Source: VBAS01 sp035318985
Lineage (GTDB): Bacteria; Bacteroidota; Bacteroidia; Chitinophagales; Chitinophagaceae
NCBI GenBank assembly: GCA_035318985.1
Contig: DATHDP010000085.1
Coordinates: forward strand, 1 to 55,050
Reading direction: 5' to 3'
DNA: 55,050 nucleotides
Notes under the pieces: model-generated
What the model was told of the DNA's origin: nothing
Database searches by the model: none
The model's input: the letters and a program-made list of their open reading frames with translations, nothing else
Translations under genes and position numbers: made by a program
Shown: piece by piece, positions 1 to 7,345 of the stretch
Layout of the letters: each line of letters opens with the position of its first letter
How positions within the stretch are numbered: the stretch's first letter is position 1

Positions 1-322
1 TAATATTTCCTTTTTCATCTGAGAAACTATCGGTAACCACAAGCTTTCTTTCCGGGATTAATTCTTTGACCTCTCCTGTTGACCAGAATTCTTTTCCGTC
101 AGGCCCACGCATGCAACTCAAATATTTACCACCAACTCTTGCTTCCATTTTACTTGAAGGACAAGTAAAGCCTCTCGGACCCCACCATTTTTTAAAGTAT
201 TCCGCATCTGTCCATGCAAGCCATACTACACTTACGGGCAAATTGAAAACACGATTTATCACAATTTCATTTTGCAAAGCAGATCCTTGCTGCTTTACGT
301 CCTGTTTTGTTTTTGTTTCCAT
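1..322 (-). CDS. SRPBCC / AHSA1-like domain protein (partial, 3' end off window)
   Basis: The reverse strand is open from an ATG at 322 to the window edge (107 codons, C-terminus missing). The protein begins METKTKQDVKQQ and contains NRVFNLPVSVVWLAWTD followed by KKWWGPRGFTCP and GGKYLSCMRGPDG. This matches the START-like fold family related to the activator of Hsp90 ATPase (AHSA1/SRPBCC), where the W-W-G-P-x-G-F-T segment is typical. Such proteins bind hydrophobic ligands in a helix-grip cavity; many bacterial members have no known ligand. The forward-strand open frame over the same bases is an antisense shadow. The family call is firm; the specific role is unknown. Confidence 0.85.
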   Translation of the reverse strand, partial: METKTKQDVKQQGSALQNEIVINRVFNLPVSVVWLAWTDAEYFKKWWGPRGFTCPSSKMEARVGGKYLSCMRGPDGKEFWSTGEVKELIPERKLVVTDSFSDEKGNI

Positions 323-456
323 TTGATTTTAAATTTTGAAAGTAAAAAAATATATCACTGTTTAACCTTGTAAAAGGAGAAACCGAGTGGACATTATATT
401 CCCCAAACTTTATGCCTCGTCGTTGTTCTCAATGTAATAAAATTGGCGTTTTCCTC

Positions 457-471
457 TGGCACAGTTTTTAC
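457..471 (+). promoter_or_regulatory. Candidate sigma-54-type -24/-12 promoter of the CsbD gene
   Basis: TGGCAC at 457-462, five bases, then TTAC at 468-471. This resembles the RpoN consensus TGGCAC-N5-TTGC with one mismatch in the -12 element. It lies 43 bases upstream of the CsbD start, a sensible leader length. A single site with a mismatch can occur by chance, so this is tentative. Confidence 0.3.
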
Positions 472-513
472 CCCTTATATAGTGTATCTATTATTTAATT
501 AAAAACATGCATT

Positions 514-702
514 ATGGATAAAATGGAAGTAAAAGGTTTTTTAAACCAATGGAAAGGAAAACTTAAAGAAAAATATGGTCAATTAACGGATGATGATCTT
601 AGATATGAAGAGGGTAAAGACGATCAATTCTGGGGAAGGATACAGCAAAAAACAGGCAAGGCGAAAGATGATCTCGTTAAATGGTTGAGAGACCAAGGTT
701 AA
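514..702 (+). CDS. CsbD family stress-response protein
   Basis: 62 residues, highly charged. It matches the CsbD pattern: an N-terminal FLNQWKGKLKEKYGQLTDDDL and a later GRIQQKTGKAKDDL, a repeat of the G-K-x-K-x-x-x-G/K motif. CsbD proteins are small soluble proteins induced by general stress in many bacteria; their biochemical role is unknown. Two in-frame starts exist, 514 and 523; the first is used here. No Shine-Dalgarno sequence is visible. A strong hairpin terminator follows directly, and the possible sigma-54 site lies upstream, so it is probably a single-gene transcription unit. Confidence 0.9.
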   Translation: MDKMEVKGFLNQWKGKLKEKYGQLTDDDLRYEEGKDDQFWGRIQQKTGKAKDDLVKWLRDQG

Positions 703-726
703 GTTTTTCTATACTTTTATATAAGT

Positions 727-765
727 AATAGTCATGATGTACTAATATATCATGACTATTTTTTT
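727..765 (+). terminator. Rho-independent terminator after the CsbD gene
   Basis: Perfect 12-bp arms AATAGTCATGAT (727-738) and ATCATGACTATT (749-760) with a 10-base loop, followed by five T. It sits 25 bases after the CsbD stop, facing the convergent fasciclin gene whose stop codon overlaps the T tract. Confidence 0.85.
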
Positions 766-1195
766 AAATTATTACCGAGTCCATTACATGCAACACGCCA
801 TTCAGAATTTTTGCATCACGGGGTTGAATAGGAATATCGCTGATACGGACACTACCATTATTTACCTGCACGTTTAATTCACGACCATTTACAGTAATAA
901 GTTTTTCGCCATCTTTTAATTCTTTATAACCTATTTTCCCTTTTACAATATGGTTGCTTAAAAGATCTGCAAGCCGGCCACGGTTTTGTGGTTCGAATAA
1001 TTTTTCCAGCATTCCTTTTTCTAATTTTTGAAAAGCAAAATCAGAAGGAGCAAAAAAAGTAAAAGGACCGGTACTACTTAATAGTTGATCAATATCGGAT
1101 GCATGCACAGTTTTTTTTAGTGTTTTCAGATGCTTGTCCACATTCACTACCTGGGTAAGATTTGACATTTCGATTGATTTACTTTCTGATTTCAT
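764..1195 (-). CDS. Fasciclin (FAS1) domain protein without a signal peptide
   Basis: 143 residues forming one FAS1 domain. The H1 motif is FTFFAPSDFAF (about 45-55) and the H2 motif is LNGVLHVMDSVI (131-142), with the family's NHIVKGK segment near 81-87. FAS1 domains usually act outside the cell in adhesion or ligand binding. Here the N-terminus (MKSESKSIEMSNLTQVV) has no hydrophobic signal or lipobox, so the protein appears cytoplasmic unless exported another way. An alternative start at residue 10 does not add a signal either. It is divergent from the NYN gene across 163 bases. Confidence 0.88.
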   Translation of the reverse strand: MKSESKSIEMSNLTQVVNVDKHLKTLKKTVHASDIDQLLSSTGPFTFFAPSDFAFQKLEKGMLEKLFEPQNRGRLADLLSNHIVKGKIGYKELKDGEKLITVNGRELNVQVNNGSVRISDIPIQPRDAKILNGVLHVMDSVII

Positions 1196-1358
1196 AATAT
1201 AAAGAGGGCCGAAAGATAATCTTTAAAGGCCAGAGCAGCCGTTAAAGTTTCCCTCATTTATAGCGTACGATCGTTATAAATCCCGGTAAAACATTCGGTC
1301 ATTGGCCCAATAAACGGCAGCTTTTAAATCATTATCTTTCCTGTAAATCAATTTATAA

Positions 1359-2117
1359 ATGGACAATTCAAAGGATCTCCGGCTTGCCGTTCTGATTGAT
1401 GCCGATAATGTGCCGCATCGCCTTATAAATGGAATATTGCAAGAAATAGCCAAGTATGGTGTGCCTACCTTTAAACGTATTTATGCAGATTGGACAAAGC
1501 CACATGTTACAGGCTGGAAAGCAGTCTTGCTGGATCATGCTATTACGCCGGTTCAACAATATAGTTATACAACCGGGAAGAATTCTTCTGATTCTGCACT
1601 TATCATAGATGCGATGGATATATTATATACTGGCCGTGTGGATGGTTTTTGCGTAGTGAGCAGCGATAGCGATTTTACAAAATTGGCTACCCGGTTACGT
1701 GAAGCAGGAATGAAAGTATTTGGAATGGGCGAACAAAAAACACCTTCAGCGTTTCGTGCTGCCTGCGATAAATTTATTTATATAGAAATATTGGATCAAC
1801 CAGAGCCAAGCACAAAGCAAATAAAGCTGAGTGACCTGAGAAAGAAAGAAAAAGTGATCAGCAAAGCGGATAAGAATTTAGTGAATCTTGTCACTTCAAG
1901 CATTAACGATATTGCTGATGAGAACGGTTGGGCTTTTTTGGGTGATCTTGGTAATATGTTGTTGAAGAAGCGTCCTGATTTTGATCCCCGCAATTATGGT
2001 TTTGAAAAATTATTACAACTGATCAGGAGTCTCGGGCTTTTTGAAATAGATGAAAGAGAATCGGGAAGAAGGAATATAAAGCTTGTGTATATACGAGTGC
2101 CGCCTTCGAAGAATTGA
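1359..2117 (+). CDS. NYN-domain (PIN-like RNase) protein with C-terminal LOTUS/OST-HTH domain
   Basis: 252 residues. The N-terminal NYN domain (about 7-145) has the acidic PIN-like signature: LIDADN (D14, D16, N17), D78 in SSDSALIIDAMD, and VVSSDSDF (D103, D105), the set that binds divalent metal in related nucleases. A charged linker (about 146-170) leads to a winged-helix OST-HTH/LOTUS domain (about 172-247: DENGWAFLGDLGNMLLKKRP ... LLQLIRSLGLFEI). NYN-LOTUS proteins of the LabA/MARF1 type are believed to act on RNA; the substrate here is not known. It stands alone, followed by a repeat-rich gap of about 490 bases. Confidence 0.9.
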   Translation: MDNSKDLRLAVLIDADNVPHRLINGILQEIAKYGVPTFKRIYADWTKPHVTGWKAVLLDHAITPVQQYSYTTGKNSSDSALIIDAMDILYTGRVDGFCVVSSDSDFTKLATRLREAGMKVFGMGEQKTPSAFRAACDKFIYIEILDQPEPSTKQIKLSDLRKKEKVISKADKNLVNLVTSSINDIADENGWAFLGDLGNMLLKKRPDFDPRNYGFEKLLQLIRSLGLFEIDERESGRRNIKLVYIRVPPSKN

Positions 2118-2123
2118 TTTTAT

Positions 2124-2195
2124 GAACTAAGCCGTATTGCTACTATTTAACTTCTGTTGCGTCGCACTCTTGTACTGCAACAATTCTACTGAACT
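2124..2195 (+). repeat. Intergenic repeat, GTTGCGTCGCAC family, copy 1
   Basis: The core GTTGCGTCGCACTCTTGTAC (2156-2175) also occurs exactly at 37689-37708, and its first 16 bases recur inverted at 40116-40131. Homology extends on the left (TTGCTACTATTTAAC corresponds to the inverted flank of the 40.1-kb copy) and on the right (CAATTCTACT). A small palindrome TGCG-T-CGCA lies in the core. It opens the 490-base non-coding gap after the NYN gene. Confidence 0.75.
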
Positions 2196-2239
2196 TTTTT
2201 CCACCCCCTCTCCAACTTTTCCTTTGATTGAATATCCAA

Positions 2240-2357
2240 CCCCCGCCAGCGGGGGATAATATACACCCTGTTTTCTGAAATATAATTAATACACTTTATA
2301 AACTATGTCTTACGCAAGAATAAAATCATGCTGATCATTGTCCCCCGCTGGCGGGGG
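2240..2357. repeat. Inverted pair of GC-rich palindromes
   Basis: CCCCCGCCAGCGGGGG (2240-2255) and its exact reverse complement CCCCCGCTGGCGGGGG (2342-2357) flank 86 AT-rich bases with no open frame of note. Each 16-mer is itself nearly palindromic. This pure-GC sequence in AT-rich DNA looks like a REP- or MITE-type element. Confidence 0.7.
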
Positions 2358-2404
2358 AAGTACTTCGGTTATGATATAATTTCAAATTGGGGTGGACAAA
2401 AGCT

Positions 2405-2460
2405 GATTAGAATTACAGAACCCAGAAGTGAGTGACACAACAAAAGTTTAATAGAATTAC
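2405..2460 (-). repeat. Degenerate inverted copy of the GTTGCGTCGCAC family
   Basis: TAGAATTACAGAACCCAGAA ... GTGACACAACAAAAGTTTAATAG aligns base by base, with mismatches, to the 40096-40150 copy (TAGAATTACTGG ... GTGCGACGCAACGAAAGTCTAATAG is the matching order). It lies inverted relative to copy 1, so the pair brackets the GC-rich palindromes. Confidence 0.5.
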
Positions 2461-2473
2461 TATCCCTTGTAAA

Positions 2474-2504
2474 ATAAAAAAGCTCACGAATAAATCATGA
2501 GCTT
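2474..2504 (-). terminator. Rho-independent terminator for the WYL/DinB unit
   Basis: Read leftward: AAGCTCA / TGAGCTT arms (2498-2504 and 2480-2486) with an 11-base loop, then a T-rich tail (TTTTTTATTTTA) over 2471-2481. It lies about 105 bases after the DinB stop and 10 bases after the small open frame at 2515-2625. Confidence 0.7.
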
Positions 2505-2514
2505 CAAGATGATC

Positions 2515-2625
2515 TTATTTCTTATTCAAATTGAAGACTCCGGATAATGGAAGAGATAATAAAGCAAAACCATTTGATACAACCCTGCACTTCAAATCAT
2601 TTTTATTTTTAAAAATCAGTTTCAT
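2515..2625 (-). CDS. Possible 36-residue small protein overlapping the DinB gene end
   Basis: An ATG at 2625 begins MKLIFKNKNDLK and the frame runs to a stop at 2515, ending VFNLNKK. A basic N-terminus precedes a hydrophobic stretch (VVSNGFALLSLPLSGVF). It overlaps the DinB coding end by 17 bases in another frame and stops 10 bases before the terminator, so it lies inside the transcript. I do not recognise it. Length alone does not exclude chance; it is listed because of its position and composition. Confidence 0.25.
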   Translation of the reverse strand: MKLIFKNKNDLKCRVVSNGFALLSLPLSGVFNLNKK

Positions 2626-3124
2626 CTGCGCTTGGGCCATAGCTCCCGGGAATTGGGATATTCAACAATCTTAAATACACACCCAGCTGTGCGCGGTGAT
2701 GTATTTGCTGACTCATCGACATCCTCAACACATCGATCTTTGGATTGGTTGCATAGATAGTTTCACCATTTCTTAATGTCCAGGGATCATTCAACACTTT
2801 TTCGTTTTCCGCAACAAGAGCCGATAATCCATCATTATATCTTTTTTCAAAATAAGCCAGCAACTCTTTGTTGTTATTGATATCGGGTTGCTCGTATGCT
2901 TTTTGAAAATCGAGCTCGTCTGTGGTCAATGTAAAATGTATCCAACCGGGCAGGTCAGCAAGATGACTGACCAGGCTTTTCATTACCATCGATCTTTCAT
3001 GCGGTTTGAAATTATACTGGTTGTCGGGCACACGGCTTAGCATTTTGCGTGTTGTGGCTGCTTCTTCAATAAACTGCTTTTTAAAGAATTCAATAAATGT
3101 CATAGTGTGTTGTTTAGAACTCAA
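2609..3124 (-). CDS. DinB family protein
   Basis: 171 residues. DinB/YfiT-type four-helix bundle: SLVSHLADLPGW carries the first metal-ligand histidine (H54), and the C-terminal IHHRAQLGVYLRLLNIPIPG (H142, H143) gives the others; PGSYGPSADE is the family's usual ending. Members are metal-dependent enzymes or thiol-transferase relatives, induced by DNA damage in Bacillus; most substrates are unknown. It follows the WYL regulator in the same direction across 133 bases, a common pairing that suggests the regulator controls it. Confidence 0.92.
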   Translation of the reverse strand: MSSKQHTMTFIEFFKKQFIEEAATTRKMLSRVPDNQYNFKPHERSMVMKSLVSHLADLPGWIHFTLTTDELDFQKAYEQPDINNNKELLAYFEKRYNDGLSALVAENEKVLNDPWTLRNGETIYATNPKIDVLRMSMSQQIHHRAQLGVYLRLLNIPIPGSYGPSADETDF

Positions 3125-3190
3125 AGAAACAACCCACTTGTGACAGCCCTATGTCAGTAGGAATTTGAAAGGATAAAGAATTTTCGAAGG

Positions 3191-3252
3191 GGATGCTAGA
3201 TACTGGATTCTGGATATTGATTTCCAGCGGCAAGCAGCTAGCATCCAGAATC
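3191..3252. repeat. Nested inverted repeats between the WYL and DinB genes
   Basis: GATTCTGGAT (3206-3215) pairs with ATCCAGAATC (3243-3252), and GGATGCTAG (3191-3199) with CTAGCATCC (3238-3246). The two right arms overlap, so the stems are mutually exclusive in a transcript. No T tract follows. It resembles the simple intergenic inserts elsewhere in the window. Confidence 0.5.
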
Positions 3253-3257
3253 AAGAA

Positions 3258-4223
3258 TCACATTGCTATTTGGGCTTCTTCTACTTTTTTAAGGATATTT
3301 TCTGCGATTTCAGCCACCATATCATTTAATTCGAGTGGTTCCACAATTTTTGCATGATCGCCATAGAGCATGAACCAACGGGAAAAACCCATCAAAGACC
3401 CGGATAAAAAAGTCATGCGAACATAATTTCCGGCTCTTTCTTCTTTTACAAAGCCATTGTAATATTTCTGCTCACCCAGGAATTTTGCAATTTCCGGTTC
3501 CACATCTATTACAACTTTTGTTACTTCTTTGTCAGCAGACATCTTTGTGATAAAACTTTGCAGGGGCGGATGCTTCTTTGAGTTTGTTTCGTTTGTGGTC
3601 ATTAATTGCTTGATCTTATCAGTGCGGAAATTCCTGTAATCTTTTCTCATTTGGCAAAAGGCGATCAAATACCAATGACTACCAAGATAATAAATACCTA
3701 CCGGTTCTATTTTGCGCCGGGTAGTTTCATTTTTTTCAAGCGAAGTATAGTTTATTTCTATAACAGAAGAACTACCGATAGCTTTTAATATTGATTGTAA
3801 ATGCAATTCGGTTGTTGGCTGATAGACAATAGAAGGATGAGTCATCACCGCGATATGCTCATCAATTTCTTCGATATGATCTTTTTCTGAATGTCTTAAT
3901 ATGGCTCTTATTTTATCAAGTGCAGCAGTATAATGTTTGGAAATACCAGCATCTGTTTTTGATTGCACCAGTTTGGATGCAGTTAATAATGCAGTCGCTT
4001 CGTCCATGTTGAACATAACAGGAGGAAGTTTATAACCTTCCATAAGACGATAACCTGTGCCTGCCTCACCGATCACCGGTACTCCTGCTTCTTCCAAAGC
4101 CTTTACATCACGGTAAACAGTGCGAAGACTAATAGAGAATTTAGTAGCAATATCCTGCGCTTTTACAAGGGGTCGTGATTGAAGTTGAATGAGAATTGCT
4201 GCCAGGCGATCGATACGATTCAT
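3258..4223 (-). CDS. YafY-type HTH / WYL-domain transcriptional regulator
   Basis: 321 residues. The N-terminal winged helix (about 1-60) has the recognition segment FSISLRTVYRDVKALEEAG. A middle region leads to the WYL domain (about 140-215) with HWYLIAFC (183-190) and RNFRTDKI. The C-terminal WCX region is about 235-315. WYL domains sense nucleic-acid or nucleotide ligands, and these proteins are often repressors or activators responding to DNA damage or metabolism. It is divergent from the YceI gene (81 bases), so both promoters share that gap. Confidence 0.93.
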   Translation of the reverse strand: MNRIDRLAAILIQLQSRPLVKAQDIATKFSISLRTVYRDVKALEEAGVPVIGEAGTGYRLMEGYKLPPVMFNMDEATALLTASKLVQSKTDAGISKHYTAALDKIRAILRHSEKDHIEEIDEHIAVMTHPSIVYQPTTELHLQSILKAIGSSSVIEINYTSLEKNETTRRKIEPVGIYYLGSHWYLIAFCQMRKDYRNFRTDKIKQLMTTNETNSKKHPPLQSFITKMSADKEVTKVVIDVEPEIAKFLGEQKYYNGFVKEERAGNYVRMTFLSGSLMGFSRWFMLYGDHAKIVEPLELNDMVAEIAENILKKVEEAQIAM

Positions 4224-4304
4224 AGAAGATAAAGTTAGGAAGAATTATAAGGCTTGAATTTGCCCAAACGGTACATTGTTTGCGGAGTATAGAAAAAATC
4301 AACA

Positions 4305-5006
4305 ATGAGAACAAAATTTTTACTGGGGTCAATAGTAACAGGGTTGTTTGTAATTATGTCCTGTACCAGTGCTCCCGAAAGCGATGAGGCTAAAACTACC
4401 GAAGCAAAAAAAGTAAATGATGATAAAAGCGGCGAAGTTTGGAAACTGAATGTGTCAGATAGTAAGGTTGAATGGGTGGCAACAAAAGTTACTGGATACC
4501 ATGTAGGCAATGTGCCGCTAAAAAGTGGTAATATCAATGTAAAGAATGGGGAAGTAACAGGTGGTAAGTTTATCCTGGATCTTGCAAATATGCGGGTCGA
4601 GGGACCAAAGGGATCTGATACTGCCATGAATAAAAAATTACTAGGCCATTTAAAGTCAGCAGACTTCTTTGACGTAGAGAAAAACCCAGAAGGCATTTTT
4701 GAACTAACTGATGTGAGGCCTTATACGGGGAATGCTATAAAAGATACGGTTGATCCAAGACAGGAAGAGATCAATAAATATAAAGTAACTGATCCTACAC
4801 ATTTGGTAAGCGGAAATCTTACTTTAAAAGGGGTGACAAAAAATATAGAGTTTCCTGCACGCATCACTGTTTCAGGGAATACAGCAGAAGCAATTGCTAA
4901 ATTTAATATTGATCGTAAAGATTGGGGGATAGTTTATCCTGGTAAACCGGATGATTTGATAAGGGATGCTATTCATCTCGGAATTTCTATTAAAGCAGCA
5001 AATTAG
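4305..5006 (+). CDS. YceI-like lipoprotein
   Basis: 233 residues. An N-terminal signal with lipobox VIMSC (C20) predicts an outer-membrane or periplasmic lipoprotein. After a charged linker (about 21-45) comes a YceI-type lipocalin-like beta barrel: SKVEWVATKVTGYHVG near 52, KSADFFDVEKNPEGIFEL, HLVSGNLTLKGVTKNIEFPA, and the ending DWGIVYPGKPDDLIRDAIHLGI. YceI barrels bind polyisoprenoid-type lipids. It has its own hairpin terminator. Confidence 0.93.
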   Translation: MRTKFLLGSIVTGLFVIMSCTSAPESDEAKTTEAKKVNDDKSGEVWKLNVSDSKVEWVATKVTGYHVGNVPLKSGNINVKNGEVTGGKFILDLANMRVEGPKGSDTAMNKKLLGHLKSADFFDVEKNPEGIFELTDVRPYTGNAIKDTVDPRQEEINKYKVTDPTHLVSGNLTLKGVTKNIEFPARITVSGNTAEAIAKFNIDRKDWGIVYPGKPDDLIRDAIHLGISIKAAN

Positions 5007-5014
5007 ATCAATTA

Positions 5015-5049
5015 AAAAAGCTTTATTGTTCACAACAATAAAGCTTTTT
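5015..5049. terminator. Bidirectional hairpin terminator
   Basis: Perfect 16-bp arms AAAAAGCTTTATTGTT (5015-5030) and AACAATAAAGCTTTTT (5034-5049) around a 3-base loop. It has A on one side and T on the other, so it can end transcription from both the YceI gene and the convergent small gene at 5070. Confidence 0.88.
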
Positions 5050-5069
5050 ATAACAGCTACTAATCGTTA

Positions 5070-5279
5070 TTACATATTTTCTTCTCTTTTCTTATCCGCT
5101 TCTTCTTTTGAAACCTTATCGTCCTTATTTGCTTCTTTTTTGATGCCTTGCATTGTTGAAGAAACAGGCCCTTTCATATGTTCTTGCGGATCTGTTGTAT
5201 GCAATGTTTCAGGATCAGGTTCTAAACCCTGATGCTTTTTATCTTTTTCTTCTTTTTTATTTTTAACTGTATTTGCCAT
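5070..5279 (-). CDS. Small highly charged hypothetical protein
   Basis: 69 residues, more than half Lys, Glu or Asp, beginning MANTVKNKKEEKDKKHQG and containing DPETLHTTDPQEHMKGPVSS. No membrane segment; it looks intrinsically disordered. I do not recognise a family. The start, stop, shared terminator and divergent arrangement with the DUF985 gene support a real gene. A stress role like its neighbours' would be a guess. Confidence 0.65.
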   Translation of the reverse strand: MANTVKNKKEEKDKKHQGLEPDPETLHTTDPQEHMKGPVSSTMQGIKKEANKDDKVSKEEADKKREENM

Positions 5280-5490
5280 GATTAAAAGTTTAGTTACTAG
5301 TATAACATCAAATTTCAGACCGCATATGTGTGTATTTTTTACCCCATACAGTTCGTATTTTTAGTTTTCAGGGAAGTTGACTTTTGTATGATAGGATCAT
5401 TAGGTGATGTAATTGATCAGCTCTATAATTGAAAAGAAAATTTAAAGCTTACTGCAATAGAAAAATAAAACACTAGAGTTAGTTTTTAAA

Positions 5491-5991
5491 ATGTCAATTA
5501 TCAATCTACTTATTCAGAAATATAATTTAGAACCACATCCAGAAGGTGGTTGGTATAAACAAACTTATAAAAGCAATGAACAAATTGCTGCGGGGTCTTT
5601 GCCAGAAAGATTTGGGGCAGGCAGAGTTTTTTCTACAGCAATTTATTTTTTATTGGAGAAAGGAAATTTTTCTGCCTTTCACCGTATTAAAAGCGATGAA
5701 TGCTGGCATTTTTATGCAGGAGACCCATTACTTATTTACGTAATTGAACAAACCGGGGAATTAAAAATTATTTGTTTAGGGAATGATCATGAAAAAGGAC
5801 AATCATTTCAGTATGTAGTTCCGGCCAATTGTTGGTTTGCAAGCCGTCCCGCTCCTGGAAGTGAATATTGTTTTGTTGGGTGTACGGTATCTCCCGGTTT
5901 TGAATTTGAAGATTTTGAATTGGCTGATGTAACAGCGTTATCGGCAATTTATCCGAAACATAAACCCATTATTATAGAATTGTGCAGGTAA
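5491..5991 (+). CDS. DUF985 cupin-superfamily protein
   Basis: 166 residues. The family signature EPHPEGGWYKQTY lies at 14-26, with cupin-fold histidines in FHRIKSDECWHFYAGD (H64, H73) and a closing GCTVSPGFEFEDFELAD. DUF985 proteins are single-domain cupins, some linked to carbohydrate or nucleotide-sugar metabolism; no reaction is established for this group. The 211-base gap to the divergent small gene should contain its promoter; I see no clear element. Confidence 0.9.
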   Translation: MSIINLLIQKYNLEPHPEGGWYKQTYKSNEQIAAGSLPERFGAGRVFSTAIYFLLEKGNFSAFHRIKSDECWHFYAGDPLLIYVIEQTGELKIICLGNDHEKGQSFQYVVPANCWFASRPAPGSEYCFVGCTVSPGFEFEDFELADVTALSAIYPKHKPIIIELCR

Positions 5992-6076
5992 TTTTAAAAT
6001 CTTTCCAATTTGTTCCGGGATTATCAAAACTATTCTTCTTACATTTAGATAGACACTTCTGTCATAAAAGAACAGC

Positions 6077-6472
6077 ATGGCTGCTCACGAAATAGAAATA
6101 ATTTTGAATCGCCAGTTGGCAGATTGTCTTTCAATCCCTGTTTTTATTACAGATACACTTGGTAACCTGATTTTTTATAATGAACCGGCAGAAGGGGTGT
6201 TGGGCAAAAGATTTGAAGATACCGGTGAAATGCCGGTTGAAGAATGGTCAACTATTTTTAAGCCCTTAGATAAAAATGGTGATCCACTGGCCCCGCAAGA
6301 ATTACCATTGGTAAAAACCTTATCAAAGCAACGCCCATACCATAAGAGTTTTCAGATACTAAGCCTGAAAGGGGAAAAGCAAACTATATCAGTTACTTCT
6401 TACCCGATCATTAGTCGTTCCGGAAATTTTATAGGAGCAGTTGCCATTTTTTGGAAACAAAAATTAATATGA
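6077..6472 (+). CDS. Stand-alone PAS-domain protein
   Basis: 131 residues forming a single PAS fold (about 15-125): CLSIPVFITDTLGNLIFYN is the first strand pair, and the end reads SYPIISRSGNFIGAVAIFW, the usual last beta strands. No output domain follows. Its stop codon overlaps the start of the metallo-hydrolase gene in ATGA (6469-6472), so the two are translationally coupled and probably work together, PAS as the sensor. Ligand or cofactor cannot be read from the sequence. Confidence 0.88.
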   Translation: MAAHEIEIILNRQLADCLSIPVFITDTLGNLIFYNEPAEGVLGKRFEDTGEMPVEEWSTIFKPLDKNGDPLAPQELPLVKTLSKQRPYHKSFQILSLKGEKQTISVTSYPIISRSGNFIGAVAIFWKQKLI

Positions 6473-7296
6473 AAGTAAAATTGTGGGGAGTTCGTGGTTC
6501 TATACCAACGACCGGACCCGAAACGGAAAAATATGGCGGTAATACGTCCTGCGCTTCGGTGGTGTATGATGATCATTTGCTTGTGCTTGATGGAGGAACC
6601 GGGATTCGGAAATGCGGAGGTGCATATCCTGCCAGCAAGCGAATAGATATATTGCTCTCACATCTTCATTTAGATCATATACAAGGGTTAGGTTTTTTTA
6701 GCCCATTGTTTGATCCTTCTAAAGAAATTCATATTTGGGGGCCGGCGAGTAGTTCGCAATCGCTTTTTTCACGCATCAGCCGTTATCTTTCGCCACCATT
6801 ATTCCCGGTGCTTCTTCGTGATGTTCCCTGCAAATTAGAATTGCATGAGGTTAGTAACAGCGTATTTGATATTGGTCCGTTTCGCATTCAATCATCTTAT
6901 ATAATTCATCCGGGTCCAACAGTTGGTTACAGAATAATGCGTGAAAATTTTGTGTTTACATACATTCCCGATCATGAACCAGCACTGGGAAGTCATGGAA
7001 TGATACAAAATCCAAAATGGGTTTCTGGTTATGACCTGGCTGAAGGAGCTGATATATTATTGCACGATGCACAATACACAAAGGAAGAATATCCAACGCG
7101 AAGAGGCTGGGGACATTCTTCGATCGATGATGCGGGATTATTTGCTTCCATTACATCCGCTAAACATACTTTGTTTGCTCATCATGATCCATCACATTCA
7201 GATGCATTTCTTGAAGAAATGCTTGCTTCATTCAAATTAACTTCAGATGTATCCGTAGGATTGGCGACGGAAGGTTTTGAGATAGAATTGACTTAA
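6469..7296 (+). CDS. Metallo-beta-lactamase-fold hydrolase
   Basis: 275 residues from the ATG at 6469. An in-frame TTG at 6451 would lengthen it, but the ATGA overlap and family-like start MKVKLWGVRGSIPTTGPE favour 6469. The zinc motif is SHLHLDH (H65, H67, D69, H70); KYGGNTSC lies at 21-28, and later PDHEP, LLHDAQYT and HHDPSH supply further ligands. The fold belongs to the RNase Z / cyclic-nucleotide phosphodiesterase-like branch. Pairing with a PAS protein suggests a signalling phosphodiesterase, but the substrate is unknown. Confidence 0.9.
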   Translation: MKVKLWGVRGSIPTTGPETEKYGGNTSCASVVYDDHLLVLDGGTGIRKCGGAYPASKRIDILLSHLHLDHIQGLGFFSPLFDPSKEIHIWGPASSSQSLFSRISRYLSPPLFPVLLRDVPCKLELHEVSNSVFDIGPFRIQSSYIIHPGPTVGYRIMRENFVFTYIPDHEPALGSHGMIQNPKWVSGYDLAEGADILLHDAQYTKEEYPTRRGWGHSSIDDAGLFASITSAKHTLFAHHDPSHSDAFLEEMLASFKLTSDVSVGLATEGFEIELT

Positions 7297-7329
7297 ATAA
7301 AAAACCGTCCCGCTTTAAGCGGGACGGTT
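7297..7329 (-). terminator. Rho-independent terminator for hsp20
   Basis: AACCGTCCCGCTT (7303-7315) and AAGCGGGACGGTT (7317-7329) form a GC-rich stem. Read leftward it is followed by TTTTTTATTT (7297-7304 and beyond), directly before the convergent hydrolase stop. The rightward side lacks a long T run. Confidence 0.85.
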
Positions 7330-7345
7330 ATCCATTAAAGAAAGT

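Noticed and set aside
66..326. Forward open frame of 86 codons
   Set aside because: It is antisense to the SRPBCC gene, whose protein has clear family motifs.
1368..1559. Leftward open frame inside the NYN gene
   Set aside because: Antisense shadow; the forward frame holds the domain motifs.
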